A stretch of 64,000 nucleotides of DNA, from NCBI GenBank assembly GCA_017163975.1, contig JAFFSR010000397.1:494501-558500 (forward strand). The letters are read 5' to 3'. Below are positions 34,418-45,139 of this stretch, one piece after another (positions within the stretch are counted from its first letter, which is position 1; every line of letters begins with the position of its first letter). Both the position numbers and the translations under genes were made by a program. This DNA comes from Anastatus disparis. Lineage: Eukaryota; Arthropoda; Insecta; Hymenoptera; Eupelmidae. Under the pieces are notes generated by a model. The model was not told the DNA's origin. It did not search any database and saw only the letters and a program-made list of their open reading frames with translations.

Positions 34418-35172
34418 GGAAGTTTCACTATAAAGCTCAGCGCAGATGGCGCCAGGGCCAATAAGCGACTAACCAATGAAATTTCTTCGCTTCAAAATAT
34501 TTTCACACCAATACTATGATGTGCATACGGTTGTGTAAACACGTAGGTGTGAGTATTGATGTAAAAGCAGGAGTTCAAAAATATGAATGAAGAATATGAA
34601 AATAAATATTTTAATTTTACAATTAATCAATTGAAAGATGAATTGCGTAAAAGAGGTGCTCGCCTAAGTGGTAGAAAGGCAGAGCTTATTGAAAGGTTAA
34701 CATGAGAGATGTTATAATATTTTTTTGGTTATTTGTACATAAAAAAGCAACTGTTAAGAAAATTATTATTATTTTAAAACATGATTTTATTACTTATATA
34801 GATTGAAAAATTATGACAAAAAAAATGCTTTTGACATAACCCATCAAACGGCATTGGTCGAAATTCCGATCTTTTTATTGCTTCGAGCCACATTTTTTTT
34901 CTAAGTGGATTACTTGGAAACTTAAATTTAACTACATTCTTGCAATTTATCACACAACAAGTTTTAATAATATTTATTTATCTAAATATCGATTATGAAA
35001 TGATAAACACTAAAGGTTGTTTACTCCGAAATTCGAGTCACTCACATATGAGCTCATATACATGATTTCACACGCATGTTTACAAATATGTGTTAGTGCG
35101 AGATCATTCGAAAAAAAAAAAATTCTTATTGGCCCTGGCGCCATCTGCGCTGAGCTTTACAGTGAAACTTCC
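34418..35172 (+). mobile_element. TA-flanked DNA element with long TIRs and a SAP mini-ORF
   Basis: Left GGAAGTTTCACTATAAAGCT continues CAGCGCAGATGGCGCCAGGG, mirrored at the right by CCCTGGCGCCATCTGCGCTG and AGCTTTACAGTGAAACTTCC; the TIRs are about 52 bp. TA borders both ends (34416-34417, 35173-35174). The interior is unique and carries a single short ORF (34583-34705). No transposase domain is present, so it is non-autonomous unless the rest of its gene was deleted. Confidence 0.85.
34583..34705 (+). CDS. 40-residue SAP-domain ORF inside a transposon
   Basis: The ORF starts at ATG 34583 and encodes an acidic/aromatic lead (MNEEYENKYFNF) followed by TINQLKDELRKRGARLSGRK and AELIERL, a complete SAP motif. 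SAP is a ~35-residue helix-turn-helix that binds AT-rich DNA in nuclear proteins. The key pattern is present: L..ELR.RG...SG.KAELI.RL. The frame ends three bases after the domain. A possible donor (AAG|GTTAAC) overlaps the last codons, so this may be the first exon of a once longer transposase. Alternatively it is a genuine micro-protein that coats element DNA. It is too short for chance-ORF filters but the domain match is strong. Confidence 0.7.
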   Translation: MNEEYENKYFNFTINQLKDELRKRGARLSGRKAELIERLT

Positions 35173-35174
35173 TA

Positions 35175-36335
35175 ATATCTGTCATTTAAGTATGGAATAA
35201 CTTTTCTACCAATTTCACAGATCGGTTACGGTTTAAGAAGAAGAACAAGTTTAATTCAAGAAGAGAAACAAATATTCCATCATCGTTTTAGTGTAATAAT
35301 GTATTTTTAACAGTGTACAGGTTAAAACTTTTATTTTAAGCATTTGTTATTTCTCTGTTAATTTGTAACACACGTTTTCTCTTCAATTCAACTCTCATCA
35401 TTATTTGGCGTTCAAAATTTTGTGCAAATCTAAAATTTCTAACTTAAAGGAGAAAAGAGGAAACTTTCATAAAATTCATTAAAACATCTTAAAATCAACC
35501 ACAGAGCCACGAAAATAAAAACTAATAAGCACCTTGTAAAATTAGTAATTTGTTAAAATAATCTATTCAATCATGTCACAATTAGTAATTATTGTAAGCT
35601 GATACACCGCTCTCTCTTCACCACCGACTGACTGCAATTGTCGAGGATGACAATCATTTTAAGTAAGGGGGGTGTTGCGTGACACATATTTAAATTTTAT
35701 TTAAATAATTTATTTCTCTAAAAAAATATTAAAAGCATACTAGGAGTCATGTTTGGTCTGCATTGTTTCCTGCGATAAGGAAGCTGCATTCCTTTCCCAG
35801 GAAATAGTGCTGACTTGGCATACTGACTTCCATCATACGACTTATTACGCGATTGTTAAATAGCCAATGTGCTTTCACTTTCTTTCACCTTCTTTCGCAC
35901 AACGTGAGCGAGAGGAGGATGGGGGAGAGAGAAAGCACTATAAGAGTTATACTGATTGAAGTGATGAAGACTGATCTCTGGCTATGGGAGAGAGAGAGAG
36001 AAGGCAAGTTTCTGCGTTGTCTCTCTTTCCCTGATCGTTTGAGGGGAGAAGCTTATCACTTTGTCAAGGAAGTTGAAGTTTAGGCTGTACAAAAGGAGGT
36101 CATTCTGGTGCCGGATCTAATCTAGAGCGGGCTGGTGAATCTCTTCCCTGAAGAAATTTCCAATTCTGCGAAAGTTCAAGTAGTCGTTTCTTCTAAATAT
36201 CTATATTTTTCCAAATTCTTGTAGAACTTAAAAAGTTAACCCATCTGGACATTAGAATCAATTTAAATTTATATTAAATTTACCGCGGGAACCTGTAAGG
36301 CATTTGAAGATTCATTTAATGGATTATTGGAACGA
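35175..36335. other. Intergenic; purine-rich and GA-rich patches
   Basis: AAGTAAGGGGGG followed by TGTTGCGTGACAC at about 35666 resembles a polypurine tract next to an LTR start, but no second LTR or internal retroelement is visible. GA-rich repeats lie at 35911-36003. A 76-codon frame (35853-36083) through this low-complexity DNA is not called. Confidence 0.4.
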
Positions 36336-37305
36336 GAGATAGATTGATAAATAGATAACCAAATTTATTATATGTACATTAAGTTGTACAATTAAATACA
36401 GTAATACATTAGAATTAATAAAAATAATATCAAGCACAATAATAATAATAAACAGTAAAAAAAAAAACAGTAATCAAGCAAATGTAACAATAAAATAAAC
36501 TCTACAGCAATACAATTAATACAATATAAAACAGTTTTATAAGTTAGCATGAAGCAGAGGTCCACTCTCCAAGGCAAGTTAGTGTGCAAATGAGGATGTC
36601 TTGAACGTCATGAGCGAGGATGAGTTGCGTGAAGTCGCATGAAGATCTTTCCATAGCCGCGAGGAAGTGACCAGGAACGATCGTAGGCAATACTCAGTGA
36701 ATGAGAAAGGAATGGTCAAAGGTTTCACATTACCCCTCAAGGACCTCACCGGTCGGCTCCACTGATACATAGAATACAAATAGGATGGAGTACAAGATAA
36801 GAACATCTTATACAGAAATGTGGAAGAAAAATAGTTTCTTCTACCCGCAGTGGATAACCAGCCTAATGAGAACCTATAAGCAGAGATGTGCTCACGCCTA
36901 CTTACACCGAAGATGTAACGTATACCAGAGTTGATGATCCTCTGAAGTCTAAGGTCAAGCTCAGCCGAAAGGTCACAGTAAACCAGACAGCAATAATCCA
37001 GAAGTGGAAACAGCGGTGTTTTTATAAGATGTATACGAAGAGCAAACGTAGTGCTCTTTCTAAAGAAGTTTAGTCTGTAAAGCAGAGAAAATGACATATT
37101 ACACACTTGTGTAACGTGCTCTCTCTCTAGTTAAGCTTACTGTCCAACCAAACACCCAGGCTACGAACAGAGGATTCAAATTTAATAATAACACCGTTCA
37201 ATGGTACGCCAGTTACAGGTGATGAGGACAGCATATTAATATAAAAATAAGAGCCTATAATTATTGGCTTTGTTTTGTCAACATTCAATTTCAGATGGTT
37301 ACTAG

Positions 37306-37347
<42 letters not shown>

Positions 37348-37363
37348 GTGGAGCAGCACCCAA
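36336..37363 (-). pseudogene. Diverged LINE ORF2 3' part with (GA)n interruption
   Basis: The minus-strand frame 37106-36579 encodes SFSLLYRLNFFRKSTTF, PLFPLLDYCCLVYCDLS, LDLRLQRIINSGIRYIFGVS and SSRLWKDLHATSRN. This is the same C-terminal block as the LINE at 5004-5938 (FPHLDY, LQNSCVRYILGVG, FWNSLL). Upstream, in another frame, LKLNVDKTKPIIIGS and SVRSLGVWLDSKLN (37127-37300) match the thumb region, so at least one frameshift separates them. A (GA)n microsatellite at 37311-37345 replaces sequence further upstream. The 3' end (36335-36380) has the TCTATTTATCAATCTATCTC-type tail. Confidence 0.82.
37311..37345. repeat. (GA)n microsatellite
   Basis: About 17 GA units at the 5' break of the LINE fragment. 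Confidence 0.95.
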
Positions 37364-37539
37364 CTTTAGCTAAGTATTGTTCACATTAAAAATTTATAAA
37401 ATTGTAGATCTTTAAAATAAAAATAAAATGAATAATATTAAGTTGTGAGAAATAATTTAATTTATGCATCCTCAAACTGGCAGCGCTTGGGGGCGTATAA
37501 CACCTTGAAAAACTGAATTTTTTATCCTCTATATTTAAA

Positions 37540-37712
37540 GTTTTTCAATGTTTTCTTGGAAACGAAGCGATAAAATCAATTTTTTTTTCATCACAGAAAA
37601 TATTGCTATTTATAATAGGAGATGCGGCTTTCTCTTTATTTTTTACTGAAATCATTAGGTTTCGTAAAAATATCAATTCTTTGATTAGAAAATATATATG
37701 ACCTGCTCTTAA
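37540..37712. repeat. Partial copy of the 30985-31160 repeat
   Basis: GAAACGAAGCGATAAAATCA, AGAAAATATTGC, TCTCTTTATTTTTTACTG and CAATTCTTTGATTAGAAAA match in order. It leads directly into the TTAA-flanked element at 37713. Confidence 0.6.
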
Positions 37713-38313
37713 GAGGAGGCCGTATAGCTCTGTCCTTGTCTCATCTAAATTTTCGTTATTATTAACCCCTTAACTGGTAAGGCTTTTATAACTTTTCGTG
37801 CTAAAAATGGTAGCCACAAATTCTGTGTTTAGGTGTACAGAAATATTGTTTTTCGAGGTTTTTAAGCATGCTGATTCCATTTCCATGATTATTTTTACAA
37901 TAAAAAATATGTGCATTTATGATACATAGCCAGTTTTGGCACAGTTTTTTTCGTGCATATATGTTATATAGCCAGTTAAGGAGTTAATAAATTAAATATC
38001 GATATACAAAAGTAAGGGCGTAGCCCAATAGATTTCAGGACGAGCAACCGATCTTATTTTATGAAAAAGTATAAAATTTTCACCAGTTTTTGAGTGCAAT
38101 CTGAAACGGAAAAACAGTTATCAAGTTCAATTGTTTTTCCGATTCAAACCTCACTCGAAAACTAATGAAAATTTTATATTTTTTCATAGAATAGGATCGT
38201 TTGCTCGTCTTGAAATCTATTGGGCTATGCCCTTATTTTTGTATAACAATATTTAATTTATTAATAATAACGAAAATTTAGATTAGACCAGGACAGAGCT
38301 ATACGGTCGCCTC
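37713..38313. mobile_element. TTAA-flanked palindromic MITE (host of a second MITE)
   Basis: Ends GAGGAGGCCGTATAGCTCTG and CAGAGCTATACGGTCGCCTC, with TTAA at 37709-37712 and 38314-38317. Inner arms: AAGTAAGGGCGTAGCCCAAT versus ATTGGGCTATGCCCTTATTT, GTGAAAATTTTATA-type stems, centre near 38122. It shares the GAGGCGG-type terminus with 15314-15742. Confidence 0.85.
37766..37983. mobile_element. 218-bp TTAA MITE with CCCCTTAACTGG ends
   Basis: TIRs CCCCTTAACTGG and CCAGTTAAGGAG (11 of 12 pair), flanked by TTAA at 37762-37765 and 37984-37987. The other arm of the host palindrome (about 38255-38271) preserves the empty site GTTATTATTAATAAATT exactly. A piggyBac-like target with a short C-rich terminus; no coding capacity. 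Confidence 0.92.
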
Positions 38314-38324
38314 TTAATGCTTAT

Positions 38325-39115
38325 TCCAATCATAAACATAATTTATTTGTCGCCAATTTGACAATTAATAAATTCGTAATATCATTATTATTTTAAAATA
38401 AGTTTCAAAAAGTAATAAATTATTTGTGATAAACTTAAAATATTAACTTACTTAAAAATATACATTTAATTTTATATCATAACTAAACGTATGTCAATAA
38501 TTTTTTTAGCATTGATTAACTTAAAAAAACATGATTCTTCTCAGGCAGACGATAATGAATCATTTCGAGTTGATTTATTTCTTATCACAATTTGAAAAAT
38601 CTACATCGATACTTAGTACGCGCTAGAAGTGTCTGGCTTTAGGTTAGCGCGCGGTTTTTTTATTCAAATTTTATCATAAAATAAAAGGCAGACGGTAATG
38701 AATCGAAAAATTTTTAAATGATTTTTAACAATTCATATTGCAATTATAAACATTATTTAATTTGCTGCCAATTTGACAATTAATAAAGTCGTATTATAAT
38801 TATTATTTTAAAATAAGTTTCAAATTGTAATAAATTGTTCGTGATAATCTCAGAACGTTAACATATTTAAAAATATACCTTTAATTATATATCATAGTAA
38901 ACTGTCTACCAATAATTTTTTTAGCAATGATTAAGTTAAAAGGCATAATTTTTCTTTGGCAGACGGTAATGAGTCATTTCGAGTTGATTTATTTTTTATA
39001 GCAATTTGAAAAATCTACATCAGTACGCGCCAGATGAGTCTGCCTTGAGGTTAGAGGGTGGTTATTTTATTTAAACTTTATCATAAAATAAAAGGCAGAC
39101 GGCAATAATAAGTTT
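38325..39115 (+). repeat. Two tandem ~413-bp direct repeats
   Basis: CGCCAATTTGACAATTAATA recurs as TGCCAATTTGACAATTAATA 413 bp later. GGCAGACGGTAATGAATC, CATTTCGAGTTGATTTATTT and TTATCATAAAATAAAAGGCA also recur in order. A third partial unit (GGCAGGTGGTAATAAATG) lies at 40751, beyond the inserted palindrome. Non-coding. Confidence 0.8.
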
Positions 39116-39206
39116 TTAAAGCAATTTTCCCCCACGTTTCCTAAATTCGAGCCATCTACGCGAGAGGAGATAATAAAAACACTGATTACAAGTTACTCTT
39201 ACCTTA

Positions 39207-40728
39207 ATAGGCCAGTCAAAATAAGGTTTTGTTCTGCCAAAATTAGTAACTTGAAACGAACTATGCGATCATTTAAAAGATAGTCCATGAATGTTTACTT
39301 ATATGTTTTGGACTAGCAACTATGATTTATTAATTAGTTATTAAAAAATTAGTGCAAAAAAAGCGTTTTTTTTTTTATTTTTGCTAATAAAACGAAAACT
39401 ATTTGACAAAATATTATAGTGTCAATGGAAAAGTTGTAGAGAATTGAATTCTACAACTTCAACAAAACGAGAGGTCAAACGATCCGATCAGTTTATTAGA
39501 ACCAAAGAAAATTCGGAAAAACCGGAAAATTTTCATTTTTTTTTTAATTCATAACTCTGTTGTTTATGGATATTAAGAGCTGAAATTTGGCACAGAAGTA
39601 GATAATTATATCTACTTTTAACATGCCAAAGACAGATAGTATCGAATAATTGGTTTCTGTGCAATCGCAATTGTTTTTTTTTTCGGTATTCCTCCCTTCT
39701 TTATATTACCGATTGAGAACGTCGCACATACATTTTTAAAAGGGTTTTGAAAATTAGAAACAATATACTATTGAACGTATATTCTAAGTTTTCATTAAAA
39801 TTGTGTAAAAAGGGTGAAATATGCACTCGAACATCGACGCAAACGATCGAGCGCGCAGTACACAGCAAAAAGTGGGGATGAAGGAGAAACTGTAAAATAC
39901 CTTTAGATTTCATTATTCGTGAAATTTGAATAGGAAATCAGATTCATCGGTTAAAAATACCCTAATTAAAAAAAAAAACACTTTAATATAAGTGCATTAA
40001 TCGCCAAGAACATTTCACGCCGCGCGCCGGTATATCTATATATATCGTTTCTCCTCCATTCCCACTTTTTGCTGTGTACCACGCGCTCGACCGTTTACGT
40101 CGATGTTCGAGTGCATATTTCACCCTTTTTACACAATTTTAATGAAAACTTAGAATATACGTTTAATAGTATATTGTTTCTAGTTTTCAAAACCCTTTTA
40201 AAAATGTATGTACGACGTTCTCAATCGGTAATATAAAGAAGGGAGGAATACCGAAAAAAAAAATTGCAATTGAACAGAAACTAATTATTTGATAGTATCT
40301 ACCTTTGGAATGTTAAAAGTAGATACAATTATCTACTTTTGTGCCAAATTTCAGATCTTAATATTAATAGACAACAGAGTTATAAATTTTTTTTTAAAAA
40401 TGAAAATTTTCCGGTTTTTCCGAATTTTCTTTGGTTCTAATAAACCGATCCGATCGTTTGATTTCTCGTTTTGCTGATAATTCAATTCTCTACAACTTTC
40501 CCATTGACACTATAATAATTGGTCAAATAGTTTTCGTTTTATTAGCAAAAAACAAAAAAAAACTTGTTTTTTGCACTAATTTGTTAATAACTAATTAATA
40601 AATCATAGTTGCTAGTCTGAAACATATAAGTAAACATCTACGGACTATCTTTTAAATGATCGCATAGATCGTTGCCAATTACTAATTTTGGCAAAATAAG
40701 ACTTTTTTCGGTCTATTGACTGGCCTAT
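39207..40728. repeat. 1.5-kb palindrome with ~700-bp arms
   Basis: ATAGGCCAGTCAA at the left mirrors TTGACTGGCCTAT at the right, and the arms pair almost throughout (TAGCAACTATGATTTATTAA versus TTAATAAATCATAGTTGCTA; ACACAGCAAAAAGTGGGGAT versus TTCCCACTTTTTGCTGTGT). The centre is near 39970. It splits the tandem repeat at 38325. The frames at 39701-39913 and 40289-40477 are palindrome shadows. Confidence 0.87.
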
Positions 40729-40798
40729 AAAAATAATAGAAATCTGCAAGGCAGGTGGTAATAAATGATTTTCTAATTTTGGTCGCTATTGTGTACCC

Positions 40799-42240
40799 AC
40801 ATAGCACGAAAGCTTCCAAGGAAACTTCCCATGAAACTTTCACGTAATATTCCAGCGGAAGCTTCCATTAGCCTCTCTGTAAGCTTACCGAATCTTTCAT
40901 TAATATTGCATTGTAATATTTCATGTAATCTAAAAGTAAGCTAAACGTAAGTATGAATAAATGGCTAATGAAAGCTTACGTGAAATATTCCACAAAATCT
41001 TTTTAAAATCTTACAGTAACCTTTCAGCCAAGCTTCCATGAATGGATCCAGAAAAGTTACATGTAAGATAGTGAGAAAGATTACTGTAATCTTCCCAAAA
41101 GATTCATCGGTTAGATAATCGTAAAGCTTACAAGAAGTTTACTGAAAAGATTCGTGTCATCTTTCATAAAATATTCCGCTAACGTTTCATACAATCTTTT
41201 ATGAAAGATAACTGCAAGCTTTCCGAAAGATTCATTTGTAAGCTTTCGCCAGAAACTTTCCTGAATCTTTCAAAAAAGGTTAATAAAAGCTTTCACGTAA
41301 TCTTTCACGAAACATAAATGGAAGATTTAATGAAAGATTAATGTAAATAAAGTTGGAAGATTACAGAAAGAATTTTCACCATCGTTAATGTAAGCTTTCT
41401 AGCAAGCCTTACAGGAAGATGCCACTGGAAGATTTCATGAAAGTTTACAGTTAGCTAAATGTAATCTAGAAAAAAGGTTACTAGATAATAACGTACAAGA
41501 TTCCTTGAAATATTTTTACAATCTTACAGTAACCTTTCAGCAAATCTTCCATGAATGTATTCAGAAAGATCACATGTAAGATAGTAAGAAAGATTACTGT
41601 ACACGGAAAGACTTTTGCCTCAATAAACTTGATGCGCGCCCTCACTAGAAAAAATGATGCCTTCTGCTTCGTAAATCATATGTATTGCCTTACATTTTAT
41701 AATGCATGCATCACTTTTTTTCGTGCATTAATCGTAAAACACAGCGCAAGGTGGCGCCGCATCGATATTTATCTTGCATATTCCAAAAATATTGTGCATG
41801 CGCGCCACCTTGTAGAGCGTTTCTAAAACACACTATCTTTTATGGTGCAAAAGTCTCTCGGTGTAAGCTTCCCGAAAGATTCATCGGTTAGGTAATCGTG
41901 AACGCGTGCAGGAAGCTTACTGAAAAGATTCGTGTCATCTTTCATAAAATATTCCGCTAACGTTTAATACAATCTTTCATGAAAGATAACTGCAAGCTTC
42001 CCGAAAGATTCATTTGTAAGCTTTCGCCAGAAGCTTTCCTGAATCTTTCAAAAAAGCTTAATAAAAGCTTTCACGTAATCTTTTACGAAATATAAATGGG
42101 AGATTTGATGGAAGATTACAGAAAGAATTTTCACCACCGTAAATGTAAGCTTTCTAGAAAGCCTTACAGGAAAATTCCACTGGAAGATTTCATGAAAGTT
42201 TACATGAAAGTTTAATATTACTTGAAAGTTCATATGAAAA
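40799..42240. repeat. AAGCTTTC-type array with a 512-bp tandem duplication
   Basis: It starts TA then CCCACATAGCACGAAAGCTT, as at 8088, and consists of GAAAGATT/AAGCTTTC-like words. A ~512-bp unit is tandemly duplicated: TGTAAGATAGTGAGAAAGAT at 41062 and TGTAAGATAGTAAGAAAGAT at 41575, then AAGATTCGTGTCATCTTTCA in both. The second unit contains a MITE (41602-41863). No right terminal inverted repeat recognised. Confidence 0.8.
41602..41863. mobile_element. 262-bp MITE with CACGGAAAGAC ends, TA target
   Basis: TIRs CACGGAAAGACTTTTGC and GCAAAAGTCTCTCGGTG with TA at 41600-41601 and 41864-41865. The first tandem unit of the host keeps the empty site (ATTACTGTAATCTTCCC near 41080), so the 2-bp TA target is directly demonstrated. 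The interior has a GGTGGCGCCGC / GCGCGCCACC stem. The 91-codon frame here is not a gene. Confidence 0.9.
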
Positions 42241-42713
42241 ATAAATCATACATGAAAATATATATTTTAAAGTGTCATAACTCCTTTTTAATGGCTCTGA
42301 CTTACATGATCAAAAATTTATTTCATAGTTCATGTAAAATGAAAGAAAATAAGCCCTCGAAAAGCAATTTCTGAAGTGGCAAACAATGAGTAATTTCTAT
42401 TACTATGTAATACATATAAGAACCAATAGAAAACTTCAAAATTCAGGTCTATGAAAAATCATTCTTACTCTCCTCTTCATTTACAACAAGAAGTATTCTT
42501 ATGAATTTTTCTCTAAAATATCAGGATTTTCAGAAAAAAATAATAAAATTGGGATTTTTCCAAAAGTTTTGAAAAATTTTTAAATTTCAAGGATCTATAG
42601 CTCTTGATACTTTCAATCTAGATCCTTGAAAATTTGTTTACATATTTTGAGTAACAAACAGAATACATTCTCAGGGTTTCATCGATTTTTAATTTTTTGC
42701 TTTTCCACTTGGT
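42241..42713. other. Intergenic, no gene recognised
   Basis: AT-rich; no repeat boundary or coding signal. Confidence 0.4.
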
Positions 42714-43010
42714 ATGAAATGTCCCATATATATATATAAAGATAATGATTTTTTTCTTATCGGTAAAATAGTATCTTTTTTTGCATCAATGGTGTTTGTA
42801 TTGTGTACAAAATATGGAAGACGTGCTGTATTTGTAAAAAAAAACTATTGGATATTGATTGAAAACACCAAAAAATTTAATATTGGAAATATAAAAGAAA
42901 CTCTATTTTCAGAACCCATGAAACTATGTGTACATGAAAAAGATATTTTAATAAATGATTATTTTTTTACTAATAATTTATGCAAATTATTCGATATAAG
43001 GGTAATGTAA
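42714..43010 (+). CDS. Hypothetical 98-residue ORF, possibly one exon
   Basis: ATG at 42714. The translation contains LIGKIVSFFASMVFVLCTKY, GRRAVFVKKNYWILIE, TLFSEPMKLCVHEKDILIND and YFFTNNLCKLFDIR. The composition is more protein-like (Cys, Trp, spaced hydrophobics) than chance frames in this AT-rich DNA, and no repeat covers it. The end AGG|GTAATG could be a splice donor, leaving a last coded residue Arg. I do not recognise the family and no flanking exon is identified. Confidence 0.3.
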   Translation: MKCPIYIYKDNDFFLIGKIVSFFASMVFVLCTKYGRRAVFVKKNYWILIENTKKFNIGNIKETLFSEPMKLCVHEKDILINDYFFTNNLCKLFDIRVM

Positions 43011-43786
43011 ATAAAAAAATATACTTTATAACCGGCTAGGCTATTCATTTACCAATACATCTATGATTTTATAGATCCACTTTAACATCGATCATCTTAT
43101 CCTTTTTCTTCTATTTCTTTATCCCTCTCTTTTGCGACATGATCCTTTTATACCAAATTTGAAAACTAATTTTAAAAGTTTAAATAAATTCAAATTTCAT
43201 TTAAAATGAAATTCGATTGCTATTTCTTGTAATATATTTTCAATGATATTATTTATTTTTTTTTATTGAACATCAGAATCTGATTGAGTTTGGGCTTTAT
43301 TACTTTAAATTATTTTAAAAAATTTCTAAGTATATATTTTATACATAAAAAAATTCTTTGTAAATAATCTTTTGATCATTTTTTTTATTAAGGTGATTTA
43401 ATAGGGTATATGTTTAATACATAGTTAACGACATTACAGTTTTCCAAATTTTTAATCTATATTCAAAAATTTTCTGGCATATCTATATATTAGGCTTTTT
43501 TTAAATTAAAATAAAAGGCGAAACTGTAATGTCGGTATTTCACATCTACTTAAATATAACATTTTTCCATCTTATCTTTATCTAATGATTTTTATTAATT
43601 TTTTAAATAAATGGTTTAATTTTTTTAAGATTTTTTTAAAATTATTAATCACTAATAAATTTAATATAAAATAATCTTAAGATTCTATAAATTTCTTATT
43701 TCTTAAAATTTGATATAACTAAATATTGAGTTTTAAATTTATATTGTAAATTCATGAAACTATATGATTTGTTTACAGTAAAATTG
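43011..43786. other. Intergenic, no gene recognised
   Basis: Very AT-rich, with no assignable structure. GGCGAAACTGTAATGTCG near 43518 weakly mirrors CGACATTACAGTTTTCC near 43429, hinting at one more short palindrome. Confidence 0.4.
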
Positions 43787-44168
43787 ATTCAGGAAATGTA
43801 AAACGGACACTACACCTGTACTCATAATTATTGCCTAACTTTTCATTTTATTGCAAAATTCCAGGAAAATAAATACATTAGCTTGTAGTATGTATCGTGA
43901 ACATTATTCAGTTAAATTTTTAAATAAATTCATTTATCAGTTTTTAATAACTTTGCGTTTTTGGTGCAACATCAACAAATTTTAATACATGATATTGGAA
44001 TCAAAAGTTACTAAAAACTAATGAATGAATTTATTTAAAAATTTAACTGAATAATGTTCATGGTACACACTACAAGCTAAAGTATTTATTTTCCTAAAAT
44101 CTTGCAATAAAATGAAAACATAGGTAATGTTTATGAGTACTAGTGTAGTGTCCATTTAACATCCTCTT
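43787..44168. repeat. Palindromic MITE (~180-bp arms)
   Basis: ACGGACACTACACCTGTACT at the left mirrors AGTACTAGTGTAGTGTCC at the right; CATTTTATTGCAA mirrors TTGCAATAAAATG; TTCAGTTAAATTTTTAAATA mirrors TATTTAAAAATTTAACTGAA. The centre is near 43985. The right end is CATCCTCTTAA. A half copy lies at 930-1140. Confidence 0.82.
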
Positions 44169-44839
44169 AAAAGAAACAAATATTTGCAAATAAATCGGTA
44201 GAAAAATATTGAAAGACAGCCAAATCGTAAAAAATAATGAATTAAATTACGAATATAACGCATATTCTAATATATTAGCTAGAAGTTTCCAAGGAAAACC
44301 AATGTTGTGATGCCGATATCAAGCAAGTTTCGTGCGTAATCACAATAGTCATGAATAGAAAACATTAGAAAATATTATTAATATTTTAAATTTACCAAGA
44401 CAACGATTTACATATTTTCATACAACTCTACATCGATTCGACAAGAGAAAAAAGTTAAGAAAGAAAAATCAATTTAAACTATGAATTATGCGGAAGAATT
44501 AGTGTTAAGCAGATGTTTTCAGAAGTTTCTTAGTACAATCTATGTTTTGTCCATTATGGCGGTCAGTGAACACATAAACTGGTAGTACTATGCTAACCTG
44601 AATCGTCACGCTAAACTTACAAATATCGATTGCTACAATAATTTATTCACGCTCTCACAGTATATACAATTCCCCCTTTTTTAATGTACAATAAATACGT
44701 TCATACACATACAATACGATTCTTTGGTGCGCAGCGCTGGACAGTCTCGTACATTTCTACAGGTGTAAGTGTACGATAATATAGTTTGGCCAAGTCTTGC
44801 GTCCGAAAAACATCGGTTTGTACATAAAAGTTGGTTTTG
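44169..44839. other. Non-coding, upstream of the Rab exon
   Basis: No gene or element boundary recognised. It may hold the promoter and 5' UTR of the GTPase gene that starts at 45065, but no specific site can be defended. Confidence 0.35.
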
Positions 44840-44977
<138 letters not shown>

Positions 44978-45064
44978 TTACGCAAAAGCATATAAACTGA
45001 AAGTTTAGAGTACAAAACAGGTACGCAAAATCTGTTGATAAGTTTGGAATAAGTATATTCCCAT

Positions 45065-45139
45065 ATGTCCGAACCAGAGAATGAGCTTGTCGAAAAGCGA
45101 CTGAAAATTGTTTTAGTTGGCGATTCTGGAGCTGGAAAA
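45065..45139 (+). CDS. Rab-family small GTPase, first coding exon (Rab28-like)
   Basis: ATG at 45065 followed by 25 codons: an acidic lead (MSEPENELVEKR), then LKIVLVGDSGAGK, a textbook beta-1 strand and P-loop (GxxxxGK; the following T/S would be in the next exon). The exon closes with AAA|GTAAGT at 45139/45140, a consensus splice donor in phase 0. The acidic start leading into LKIVxxGD resembles Rab28, a vesicle/cilium-associated Rab, more than Rab1-like proteins, but 25 residues are too few to be sure. No second exon (switch I, WDxxGQ) was found downstream on this strand up to 64 kb. Intron 1 is therefore either very long, enclosing the Myb/SANT gene at 47264, or this is an isolated fragment. 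Confidence 0.68.

Noticed and set aside
35660..35690. Polypurine tract plus TGTTGCG, possible 3' LTR start
   Set aside because: No upstream pol sequence, no second LTR and no matching TG...CA end could be identified.
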